From contig JAEYOB010000043.1 of assembly GCA_023412175.1 (NCBI GenBank), positions 1 to 10,628 on the forward strand: 10,628 nucleotides of DNA. The letters are read 5' to 3'. Source of the DNA: Pseudomonadota bacterium (GTDB taxonomy: Bacteria > Pseudomonadota > Alphaproteobacteria > Azospirillales > Azospirillaceae). The first letter of the stretch is position 1, and the number at the start of each line of letters is the position of its first letter. The notes under the pieces are model-generated. The model saw nothing but the letters and a program-made list of their open reading frames with translations. It ran no database searches and was not told the origin of the DNA. This document shows, in pieces, positions 1 through 6,534 of the stretch. A program made the position numbers and the translations under genes.

Positions 1-4
1 CTCC

Positions 5-1192
5 TCAGGAGGCTTCGGCGGAGGTCGGCGCCGCCACCGCGGCCGTGATCGGCGGCGCGGCGGTGCGGCTCCGGCGGGTGGGCGCCAGCGACAGCGGACG
101 CTCCACCGCCATGAACAGCAGCAGCGCCATCACCGACGAGGCGGCCAACGCCGGCACGAACATGGCCCAGAACACCCACGGCGCCTCGGTGCCGCCCGGC
201 ACGACCACCGCGACCACCGTGAACACGATGCGCAGGGCCACGCTGTGGATCAGGTAGAACGAGTAGCTGACGTTGCCCATCCAGCGCATCGGCGCCGTCG
301 CCAGCAGGCGGGCGATCCATCCCTGTGAACCCAGGGCCGCGTAGCTGAGCGCGAAGCTCCCGACCCCCGCGGCGATCACCGCGCCGAGCACCACCGGCCG
401 GGCGACGTCGGTCTCGGCGCTGCTGTCCAGCGCCAGGATCACCGAGAGGGCGGCACCGAAGACGGCCACCGCCAGCACGTCGAGCAGCGGCGAGCGCGGC
501 GCGGCGCCGCGCGCCTTCTGGAACGCGATCAGCTCGTACAGGAGGATGCCGGCGGTGAACAGCGCCGCGATGGAATGGTCGCGTTCCAGGATCAGCAGCC
601 CGCCGGCCGCCGACCAGATCAGCACGCGCTTCCACGGCGCCATGGCCCGCATGTCCAGCGCCCAGACGATCACCGGCGCCACCAGATAGTACGCGACCTC
701 GTAGCTGAGCGACCAGGCGACCGTGATCATCGGCCGGATGTCGAACACGCCGGGCAGCAGCAGCAGGTTCTGCAGGATGTAGACGCTCGCGTCCACCGGG
801 TCGGGCGGCAGCTTGCTGTGCGCCGGCGCCAGGTAGGACAGCGCGAGGTAGAGGGCGAACACCGCCAGGAAGGTGGGGTAGATGCGCCGCACGCGGCGCC
901 GGGCGAAATCCAGGATCGGCAGCGGGCGCGCCATCAGCAGGCTGTAGATCAGGTAGCCGCTGAGCACGAAGAAGACGTCCACGCCCAGCCGGCCGCCGTT
1001 GAAGAGCACCATCCAGACGTCCGAGGTCAGCCCCTCTTGGCCGACCCACGGGCGGGTGAACGCGGCGTAATGGACCAGAAAGACCAGGAGCGCGCCGACG
1101 CCGCGCAACCCCTCCATCGAGGCCATGCGGCCGCTGGTCGAAACCGTTGCATCGAGTGGCGACCGCAGGCAGGACAAGGCATACCGTATCAT
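5..1192 (-). CDS. Acyltransferase family 3 membrane protein, probable exopolysaccharide O-acyltransferase
   Basis: This is an integral membrane acyltransferase of the acyltransferase-3 family (ExoZ/OafA-like), which transfers acetyl or similar groups to sugars of surface polysaccharides. Numbered from the ATG at 1192 (395 residues), it has the entry motif MEGLRGVGALLVFLVH with the conserved His at 41, then Arg68 followed by DVFFVLSGYLI (about 72-82). A basic RRRVRRIYP stretch lies near 98-106, WSLSYE at 160-165, and the late-helix signature WMGNVSYSFYLIH at 304-316. Many hydrophobic segments follow one another throughout, and the Ala/Thr/Pro-rich tail is probably cytoplasmic. I chose the ATG at 1192 because GGGAG (1200-1204, minus strand) sits 7 bases upstream. 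A GTG at 1198 is in frame but too close to that site. The gene starts 25 bases after the flippase stop, so the two probably share a transcript. The acyl group and the acceptor sugar are unknown. Confidence 0.9.
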   Translation of the reverse strand: MIRYALSCLRSPLDATVSTSGRMASMEGLRGVGALLVFLVHYAAFTRPWVGQEGLTSDVWMVLFNGGRLGVDVFFVLSGYLIYSLLMARPLPILDFARRRVRRIYPTFLAVFALYLALSYLAPAHSKLPPDPVDASVYILQNLLLLPGVFDIRPMITVAWSLSYEVAYYLVAPVIVWALDMRAMAPWKRVLIWSAAGGLLILERDHSIAALFTAGILLYELIAFQKARGAAPRSPLLDVLAVAVFGAALSVILALDSSAETDVARPVVLGAVIAAGVGSFALSYAALGSQGWIARLLATAPMRWMGNVSYSFYLIHSVALRIVFTVVAVVVPGGTEAPWVFWAMFVPALAASSVMALLLFMAVERPLSLAPTRRSRTAAPPITAAVAAPTSAEAS

Positions 1193-1217
1193 CGTCACAC
1201 TCCCGGAAAGCCTCTGG

Positions 1218-2699
1218 TCACGCGGCGGACTGCGCGCGGCGCGTCAGCCCGCCCACCAATTTGAAGAGCAGCGCGCGCCCCTCCGCTCCGAGGCCCGGCC
1301 CGAAGACGGCCACCCCGACGAAGCCGGCGGTCAACGCCACCTTGCCCACCGTGAAGGCCGGCTCCACGCCGTCGCCGAACAGCTTCCAGCCGACCGCGTA
1401 GGCGACGGCGGCCGGAGCCAGGATGCCGAGAAGGCGGACGGGGTTCAGCGGCACCTCGCCGGGGCACAGGCGGCGGCAGACCAGCTCGGTCAGGGTGATC
1501 TGGAACACCTCCCGGCCGAGCACCGCGGCGGCGGCGCCCGGCACGCCCCAGCGCCACACCAGCACCACCGCCAGCGCCGAGCCCACCGCAAGGCTGGCCG
1601 CCGAGATCCACGGCAGCACGCCCATGCGCTTGGCCTTCATCAGCGACACCTCGGAGTGCATGCGCACGCCGTGCAGCACGTAGGCGGCCACCAGGAACGG
1701 CATGCACTGCACCACCGGCGCGTAATCCGGCGAGGCGATCAGCCAGAGGATCTCCGGCGTCGTCAGCGCCATGCCCAGCGCGGCGGCGGTCAGCACGATG
1801 ATGAAGAGGTGGAAGACGAATTCCGACTGTCCGCGATCGACGGCCTCGTGCTGCGCCTCGAAACGCCGCACCGACCAGATCTGCAGGAACGACGCGGTCA
1901 GGAACATGTAGAGGATGGTCGAGAGCCGCATGCCGAACGAGAAGACCCCCACCGCCGCCGTGGTCATCAGCACGTTCAGCAGGTAGCGGGCGATGAACTG
2001 GTTGGCGATGTCCAGCAGCGACTGCGGCATGAAGGGAAGCCCCAGCGTCACCACGCGCCGGAGGATCGCCGGCGAGAAGGACACCCCGGTCTTCATCAGG
2101 ATCGACACCATCAGCGTCAGCCCGAGCACCGAGAACGCCGCGCCGTTGGCGAGGAAGATGCCCGACACCCCCAGGTCCAGCCCCAGCAGGAAGACCAGGT
2201 TGAGGCCGAGCAGCAGCACCGCCTTGGCGACCGACACCAGCAGGCACATGCCCGAGCGCTTGCGCACCCGGTAGTACGCCAGCCCCAGCTCGAACACGGT
2301 GCTCAGCGCGATGCTGGCAAGCGCCACCGCAACCACCATGGCGTGCCCCGCATCGCCGAACAGGCCGAGGCTGATTGCCCAGCCCCCTGGCCAGGACAGC
2401 GCCAGCAGCCCGAGGGTCGCCGCCCCCAGACCCAGCAGCGTGGTGCTGACCACGCGCGCCCGGTCCTTCTCCTCCGCGTGCTCGAAGTAGACGACGGTGA
2501 AGGCGTTGTTCATGCCGATCATCAGCATGACCGCCAGGATGTCGCCGACCACGCCGATCAGCGCGTAGACGCCGAACTCCGATGGGGCCAGCACCTTGGC
2601 GTAGAGCGGCAGCAGCAACAGGCCGGCGGCCCGGTTGACGATGTTGGCCACCGTGTAGATCCAGCCGTGCTTGAGAATCGTTGCCGCTTCGGATGCCAT
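1218..2699 (-). CDS. Wzx-type polysaccharide flippase (oligosaccharide/polysaccharide biosynthesis transporter)
   Basis: This is a multispanning inner-membrane protein of the polysaccharide-synthesis transporter family (MOP superfamily, Wzx-like), predicted to flip the undecaprenyl-diphosphate-linked repeat unit to the periplasm. Numbered from the ATG at 2699 (493 residues), the N-terminus carries the family hallmark NRAAGLLLLPLYAKVLAPSE (22-41) followed by FGVYALIG. YYRVRKRS lies near 142-149, and the mid-protein signature GLPFMPQSLLDIANQF is near 220-235. The length is normal for the family. The ATG at 2699 is preferred because AAGGA lies 6 bases upstream. A tandem ATG at 2702 and an in-frame GTG at 2735 are alternatives, but the GTG has no ribosome-binding site. 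It is the first gene of the leftward pair and is read divergently from the priming transferase. It shows no truncation. It might instead be annotated simply as a lipopolysaccharide biosynthesis protein. Confidence 0.92.
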   Translation of the reverse strand: MASEAATILKHGWIYTVANIVNRAAGLLLLPLYAKVLAPSEFGVYALIGVVGDILAVMLMIGMNNAFTVVYFEHAEEKDRARVVSTTLLGLGAATLGLLALSWPGGWAISLGLFGDAGHAMVVAVALASIALSTVFELGLAYYRVRKRSGMCLLVSVAKAVLLLGLNLVFLLGLDLGVSGIFLANGAAFSVLGLTLMVSILMKTGVSFSPAILRRVVTLGLPFMPQSLLDIANQFIARYLLNVLMTTAAVGVFSFGMRLSTILYMFLTASFLQIWSVRRFEAQHEAVDRGQSEFVFHLFIIVLTAAALGMALTTPEILWLIASPDYAPVVQCMPFLVAAYVLHGVRMHSEVSLMKAKRMGVLPWISAASLAVGSALAVVLVWRWGVPGAAAAVLGREVFQITLTELVCRRLCPGEVPLNPVRLLGILAPAAVAYAVGWKLFGDGVEPAFTVGKVALTAGFVGVAVFGPGLGAEGRALLFKLVGGLTRRAQSAA

Positions 2700-2782
2700 C
2701 ATCGGTCCTTCATAAAAGACGCGCGGCCCGGCCACCCGTGCGCCGTCGCCACGCCAAAGAAATGCCGGCTTCTACCTCTGAG

Positions 2783-2812
2783 GTGTTAGCCAACACAGCG
2801 ATGTATTGCTGT
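2783..2812. promoter_or_regulatory. Two abutting dyad-symmetric sequences upstream of the flippase (possible operator or leader hairpins)
   Basis: GTGTT-AGCC-AACAC (2783-2796) is an inverted repeat with 5-base arms. It overlaps by two bases the near-palindrome ACAGCGATGTATTGCTGT (2795-2812), in which 14 of 18 positions are symmetric. They lie 84-113 bases upstream of the flippase ATG and downstream of the candidate promoter at 2872-2900. They could bind a dimeric repressor or form leader hairpins. No known regulator site is recognised. Confidence 0.3.
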
Positions 2813-2871
2813 CTAATTCCGTCAAATGACTTGGCACCGCCGCGCCTCTTGGCGGGCGATCACCGCGACAT

Positions 2872-2900
2872 ATCATTGGGAGGACGCAGCAGCGCGTCAA
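2872..2900 (-). promoter_or_regulatory. Candidate sigma-70-type promoter for the flippase-acyltransferase pair
   Basis: On the minus strand TTGACG (2895-2900, 5 of 6 to TTGACA) is followed after exactly 17 bases by AATGAT (2872-2877, 4 of 6 to TATAAT). It points toward the flippase and would give a leader of roughly 165 bases that contains the dyads at 2783-2812. This rests on consensus matching alone; alphaproteobacterial promoters often deviate from the E. coli consensus. Confidence 0.3.
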
Positions 2901-3041
2901 TTTTACATTGGGTGATGCCACGACTCTTCGGTCATAGGCATCCGACGCGGCAAACGGGCTCCACCGGGCGAGCCCCTTCAGGCGCCGCACGCCCGTCCGC
3001 GCCCCCTGTTCGCGCCGCCGGTTCCACCCGCTTTTTGCAAC

Positions 3042-3108
3042 TGTGCTTTCCGGAGCACACCGGGCAACCATCTTCGTTGCCGGCTTGACCACCCCTGGTG
3101 GCACCACC
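3042..3108. other. Run of three neighbouring hairpins (possible structured RNA or leader element)
   Basis: The first is TGTGCT-TTCCGG-AGCACA (3042-3059). It abuts a hairpin of GGCAAC and GTTGCC with a 7-base loop (3060-3083), extended by CC/GG across one bulged G at 3062. After a 5-base gap comes CCACC-CCT-GGTGG (3089-3101), whose right arm can instead pair with CCACC at 3104-3108. A further GCAAC at 3037-3041 could compete with 3064-3068 for GTTGC at 3076-3080. No tRNA, riboswitch or known small-RNA family is recognised, and the strand is undetermined. Confidence 0.3.
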
Positions 3109-3374
3109 GGCCCGCCCGATCACCCCCTCGGCGCCCCGCGCAACACGTTCCGCTGAGCCCGACCCCAGCCAAGGGAGGTGGAAACAGCCGGTCTTTACCT
3201 ACAATTCGCTGCAAATCCGAGTCGGAAGCGACCCGTTTCGGATGAGGCAGCCATCCCGATGCGATCATCCGGGCGTTCGGCGCCTCCTACCCCGGGCTCG
3301 CCCGAAGAACACCGGCACTCACCTTCCGATACGCCGTGTTACGGCCTCCGAAACCACGGCGCTCCAAAGATTTC

Positions 3375-3401
3375 TTGATGACTCCAGGTCCTCATTCTAA
3401 T
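3375..3401 (+). promoter_or_regulatory. Weak candidate promoter for the priming transferase
   Basis: TTGATG (3375-3380, 4 of 6) and TCTAAT (3396-3401, 5 of 6) are separated by 15 bases, which is short. A start near 3408 would leave a leader of roughly 155 bases. A second -10-like GATAAT at 3536-3541 lies close to the gene but has no recognisable -35. Neither is strong, and the true promoter may not follow the E. coli pattern. Confidence 0.2.
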
Positions 3402-3460
3402 TCCGTGTTCAACAAAGCGATTTCTGGCAGTCCATCGGGTGCGCGGTTTCTTCCGTGTTC
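3396..3460 (+). repeat. Short direct repeats TTCCGTGTTC upstream of the priming transferase
   Basis: TTCCGTGTTC occurs at 3401-3410 and again at 3451-3460, exactly 50 bases apart. The first copy sits inside TCTAATTCCGT (3396-3406), which recurs exactly at 2812-2822 near the flippase end of the same intergenic region. A 50-base interval puts both copies on roughly the same face of the helix, as paired regulator sites often are. They are short enough that chance remains possible. Confidence 0.35.
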
Positions 3461-3564
3461 TTTTGGACACCGGACATAAGACACCCAAGACATGTGAAGA
3501 TGAGCGCCGACCGCGGAAAAAATCGCGGCGGACCAGATAATATTGTCAACATGCGGGACCTGTG

Positions 3565-5010
3565 ATGAGCCAATCCGATCCTGAAGCGGTCTTCGAGACC
3601 ACGCCGGTCAAGAAGGCCGGGTGGCCCAGCCCGAGCGTCGGGCTGATGCTTGCGCTCTCCGACGGCATTGTCCTCGCCCTCTTCGGCTGGGTTCTCAGCC
3701 GGACGCTGGTGCCCACCGCTCCGGTGGCCGAAATCGACCTGATGGAACGCGCGCTGGTGACCGGCCTGATGCTGGTCCCGCTGGTGAAGTCGGTGTTCGG
3801 CATCTATTCGCTCGGGCGCTTCGACTACGCCGAGCGCACGCGCCGCACCTTCCAGGCCGCCGTGCTGTGCACGGCCGTGCTCATGGTCCCGTTCGCCGTC
3901 ATGGACGGCTTCCGCTCCTTCTTCGTGCAGGCGCTGGCGACGGCGGTGGGCGGCTTCGCCATCACCTTCGCGGTCGATCTGCTGGTTGTGCACGGCCTGC
4001 TGACCCTGGTCCTCCAGTGGCGCACGCCGGTGGTCATCATCGGCGCCGGCGCCACCGGCGCACAGCTGGCCGAGAAGCTGCACCGCCTGCCGTGGCTGGG
4101 CATGCGGCCGATCGGCTTCGTCGACGACAACGAAACGCTGTGGGACACCCGCATCGCCGGCGTGCCGGTGCTCGGCCCCACCAGCCTGCTGCAGACCGCC
4201 CCGGCCATCGCTGCCCAGGCCCAGGCCGCCATCGTCGCCGACATGGGCCGGCACGGCGCCGACCTGCCGGGGCTGCTGAAGGCCCTGCCCTTCCGCCAGG
4301 TCTACTGCGTGCTGGGCAACGGCGGCGTCACGGCGCTGGACGCCTCGTACCAGAACCTGCACGGCTCGCTGACGCTGCGCGTGACACCGCGCTCCCCGGC
4401 CGCCTACCTGCGCATCCGCCGCGCCATGGACATCGTGCTGTGCAGCCTGCTGCTGGTGCTGGTGGCGCCGCTGATGATGGCCATCGCCATCCTGATCAAG
4501 CTCGATAGCCCGGGCCCGGTGGTGTTCCGCCAGCAGCGCTGGGCCGGCGGCAACCGCACCTTCGACCTGCTGAAGTTCCGTTCCATGCACATCAACGCGG
4601 AGGAGCACCTGCAGCGCCTGCTGGACAGCGACCCGCAGATGCGCGCCGAGTACGAGACCTATCACAAGCTCAGCTTCGACCCGCGCATCACCCCGTTCGG
4701 CCGCTTCCTGCGCAAGACCTCGCTGGACGAGCTGCCGCAGCTGTGGAACGTGCTGATGGGCGACATGAGCCTGATCGGCCCGCGCGCCTACATGCCCAAG
4801 GAACTGCCCGAGGTGGGCGAGGCGGCCGCCGTCATCGGCACCGTCCGTCCGGGCGTCACCGGCTACTGGCAGGTGTCCGGCCGGCACCGCACCAGCTTCC
4901 AGGAGCGCGTCGCCATGGACGTCTTCTACGTCCGCAACCGCGGCCTGCTGTTCGACGTCTTCATCCTCTTCAAGACGGCCTTCGTGGTGCTGCGGGGCGA
5001 GGGTTCATAG
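3565..5010 (+). CDS. wbaP: Undecaprenyl-phosphate hexose-1-phosphate transferase, WbaP type (priming glycosyltransferase)
   Basis: This enzyme starts repeat-unit synthesis by transferring a sugar-1-phosphate from a nucleotide sugar to undecaprenyl phosphate at the inner membrane. Numbered from the ATG at 3565 (481 residues), several hydrophobic segments occupy about 24-150. A Rossmann-like region [17 protein letters not shown] follows at 156-172 and ends in GFVDDN. A hydrophobic segment near 289-311 leads into the bacterial sugar-transferase domain: LLKFRSM (335-341), [20 protein letters not shown] (383-402) with the Asp-Glu pair 388-389 expected to be catalytic, and [12 protein letters not shown] (429-440). 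The layout and the long [15 protein letters not shown] segment match WbaP-type enzymes. The ATG is preferred over the adjacent GTG at 3562 because GGGA lies 7 bases upstream of it. One oddity is GPRAY at 406-410, where the family usually has GPRP. The symbol is a family-level label; galactose versus glucose specificity cannot be read from the sequence. Confidence 0.92.
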   Translation: MSQSDPEAVFETTPVKKAGWPSPSVGLMLALSDGIVLALFGWVLSRTLVPTAPVAEIDLMERALVTGLMLVPLVKSVFGIYSLGRFDYAERTRRTFQAAVLCTAVLMVPFAVMDGFRSFFVQALATAVGGFAITFAVDLLVVHGLLTLVLQWRTPVVIIGAGATGAQLAEKLHRLPWLGMRPIGFVDDNETLWDTRIAGVPVLGPTSLLQTAPAIAAQAQAAIVADMGRHGADLPGLLKALPFRQVYCVLGNGGVTALDASYQNLHGSLTLRVTPRSPAAYLRIRRAMDIVLCSLLLVLVAPLMMAIAILIKLDSPGPVVFRQQRWAGGNRTFDLLKFRSMHINAEEHLQRLLDSDPQMRAEYETYHKLSFDPRITPFGRFLRKTSLDELPQLWNVLMGDMSLIGPRAYMPKELPEVGEAAAVIGTVRPGVTGYWQVSGRHRTSFQERVAMDVFYVRNRGLLFDVFILFKTAFVVLRGEGS

Positions 5011-5024
5011 GCCCTCCGCCCAGC

Positions 5025-5054
5025 GCGCCGCACCCCGAATAAGGGGTGCGGCGC
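5025..5054 (+). terminator. Strong GC-rich hairpin after the priming transferase (possible terminator or attenuator)
   Basis: GCGCCGCACCCC (5025-5036) and GGGGTGCGGCGC (5043-5054) form a perfect 12-base-pair stem with loop GAATAA, starting 15 bases after the stop codon. No T-run follows (AGCATCACTA), so it is not a textbook intrinsic terminator. It may stabilise the upstream message, pause polymerase or partly terminate. Confidence 0.5.
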
Positions 5055-5105
5055 AGCATCACTAGCCCGGGCGCGGTGCCCCGCCCCGGTCGATTTAGCT
5101 CCTTC

Positions 5106-5169
5106 GCGCGGCTTACGCGCCGGTCAGGCCCGGCGGCACTCTGAACGCGCATCGCCCGTCGGGCGGTGC
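5106..5169 (+). other. Additional small hairpins in the gap before the polymerase gene
   Basis: GCGCG-GCTTA-CGCGC (5106-5120) and a 9-pair stem 5149-5157 with 5161-5169 (one G-T pair, loop GTC) lie between the stop hairpin and the polymerase start at 5212. The second ends about 42 bases before the ATG. I see no promoter consensus in 5055-5211. These may be leader structures or simply a consequence of high GC content. Confidence 0.25.
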
Positions 5170-5211
5170 AGGGATGCGAAGCCCGCAACGGACAGCAGCG
5201 GCCCGGAGACC

Positions 5212-6486
5212 ATGCAGAAGCTCGAAAAAATCCTGACCGTCTTTGTGGTCATGGCGTTCGGCGGCACTGTGCTGCCGGCGCTGATCGCCAACGGCGCCCT
5301 CCCCACGGGGCCACTCGACGTGGAAAGCCCCACCGTAACGTTCATTTTCGCCGGGGTGTACCTCGTCATTCTGTTCCTGTTACTGCTGCGCCGGGGGATC
5401 GTCTGGCAGGTGCCGACGGTGAACCCGGTGCTGACGGCGCTGATCGTGCTGGCCTTCGTCTCGGCGGTGTGGTCGGTGTTCCCCGACGTCACGCTGCGCC
5501 GGTCGGTGGCGCTCACCTTCACGACGCTGTTCGGCCTCTACCTGGCGCTGCGCTGGCGCCTGGAGGAGGCGGTGGCGCTGCTGGCGACCGGCCTCGGCCT
5601 GCTGATCCTGCTCTCCTTCGCGTTCATCGTGGCGCTGCCGCAGATCGGCATCGACCAGGACGTCCACCGCGGCGCGTGGAAGGGCGTTTTCTTCCAGAAG
5701 AACGTCACCGGCCGCATGCTCGTCTGGTTCACGCTCAGCGTGCTGTGGCTCGACTGGATGGGCTGCCGGCCGAAGTGGTTGCTGCGCGGTTCGCTCCTGG
5801 CGGCGCTGGTGCTGCTCGTCATGTCGCGCTCGGGCACCGGGCTGCTGTCCACCATCATGGTGGCGGCGGTGCTGCTGTCGGTGCGCCTGCTGCGCGTCAA
5901 CGTCCGCTCGCTCATCCCCGCCCTGGCCTTCGTCGGCTTTACCGTGCTGGTGGTGGTGGCGCTCACCTCCGCCAACTTCCGCGAAGCCATGTACATGCTC
6001 GGCCGCGACACCACGCTGACCGGCCGCACCGAGCTGTGGCGCTTCGCCCAGGAGATGCTGCAGGACAACTTCCTGCTCGGCTACGGCTACGCCGCCTTCT
6101 GGTACGGGCTGTACGGGCCGGCCAGCTACTACACAACGGGCTGGGGCATCACCTCGGTACACAACGGCTGGCTCGAGGTGATGCTCGACGTCGGCATGCT
6201 CGGCCTGCTCATGATGATCTATCTTGCCGGCCGGCTGCTGATCGGCGGCGCGCTGGTCGCCCGCTACAACGACTGGCGCGAGGCTCCCTGGATCCTCGCC
6301 GTGGCGCTCGGCGTGCTGGCCGTCTCCATTTCCGAAAGCGTGTTCCTCGAACGCCATTCGCTCAACTGGGTGGTCTTCACACTGGGCGTGACGCGGGTCC
6401 TGATGCTCCGCCGGCGCACGAAGCAGGCGCCGCGGGCGCCGGCAGCCTACGCGCAGGCCGGCCTCGGCTACGCGCCGACCCGCTGA
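5212..6486 (+). CDS. O-antigen ligase/Wzy family membrane protein, probable exopolysaccharide polymerase (ExoQ-like)
   Basis: This 424-residue multispanning protein probably polymerises flipped repeat units in the periplasm. Family hallmarks are SAVWSVFPDVTLRRSV (84-99), HRGAWKGVFFQKNVTGR (152-168), SRSGTGLLST (205-214), GRDTTLTGRTELW (264-276), GYGYAAFW (290-297) and VHNGWLEVMLDVGMLGL (316-332). The order and wording of these resemble ExoQ-like polymerases. The Gly-Arg-Thr loop and the His-Asn-Gly segment mark the Wzy_C domain shared by polymerases and O-antigen ligases. Hydrophobic segments run along the whole length and the tail is short and basic. The ATG has GGAG upstream with a tight 3-base spacing. 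A gap of about 200 bases with hairpins separates it from the priming transferase. An O-antigen ligase is the alternative reading, but the flippase, priming enzyme and glycosyltransferases around it favour a polymerase. Confidence 0.87.
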   Translation: MQKLEKILTVFVVMAFGGTVLPALIANGALPTGPLDVESPTVTFIFAGVYLVILFLLLLRRGIVWQVPTVNPVLTALIVLAFVSAVWSVFPDVTLRRSVALTFTTLFGLYLALRWRLEEAVALLATGLGLLILLSFAFIVALPQIGIDQDVHRGAWKGVFFQKNVTGRMLVWFTLSVLWLDWMGCRPKWLLRGSLLAALVLLVMSRSGTGLLSTIMVAAVLLSVRLLRVNVRSLIPALAFVGFTVLVVVALTSANFREAMYMLGRDTTLTGRTELWRFAQEMLQDNFLLGYGYAAFWYGLYGPASYYTTGWGITSVHNGWLEVMLDVGMLGLLMMIYLAGRLLIGGALVARYNDWREAPWILAVALGVLAVSISESVFLERHSLNWVVFTLGVTRVLMLRRRTKQAPRAPAAYAQAGLGYAPTR

Positions 6487-6509
6487 CCACCGACCACCGA
6501 CCACCGACC
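6485..6509 (+). repeat. Tandem 7-base repeat (GACCACC, about 3.6 copies)
   Basis: GACCACC is repeated three times exactly from 6485 to 6505 and followed by GACC. The run begins within the polymerase stop codon (6484-6486) and fills the front half of the gap before the family 2 glycosyltransferase. A perfect 7-base period is prone to copy-number change, but lying after the stop it should not alter either protein. Confidence 0.8.
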
Positions 6510-6534
6510 GGACCAATAGGATCGAAGGCCCGCC

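Larger units (their letters stand above)
2700..3564. other. Divergent intergenic region without a convincing gene
   Basis: This stretch of about 865 bases separates the flippase (leftward) from the priming transferase (rightward). Open frames on both strands (for example 2681-3088 plus and 2772-3107 minus) give proteins with no recognisable motif, erratic composition and no good ribosome-binding site, so I call no gene. It holds two weak promoter candidates (2872-2900 minus, 3375-3401 plus), dyads at 2783-2812, neighbouring hairpins at 3042-3108, and short direct repeats (2812-2822 with 3396-3406; 3401-3410 with 3451-3460). A bulged hairpin at 3507-3531 has an A-rich loop and ends 33 bases before the ATG at 3565. 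Shorter inverted repeats occur at 3215-3243 and 3333-3345. It is long for a simple divergent promoter, which suggests elaborate regulation, a decayed gene or an unannotated RNA; the sequence does not decide between them. Confidence 0.6.

Noticed and set aside
1125..2789. Long plus-strand frame opposite the flippase
   Set aside because: The product is rich in Gln, His, Arg and Glu, typical of the antisense frame of a GC-rich membrane protein gene, and has no recognisable domain.
2831..2847. TTGGCACC, resembling the -24 half of a sigma-54 promoter
   Set aside because: The required GC dinucleotide 10 bases after the GG is absent; the spacing is strict for this promoter class.
2681..3107. Open frames on both strands of the divergent region (135 and 111 codons)
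   Set aside because: They lack motifs, ribosome-binding sites and the strong GC bias of third positions seen in the real genes.
3409..4887. Long minus-strand frame opposite the priming transferase
   Set aside because: It has the same low-complexity antisense composition, and the opposite strand carries a full set of sugar-transferase motifs.
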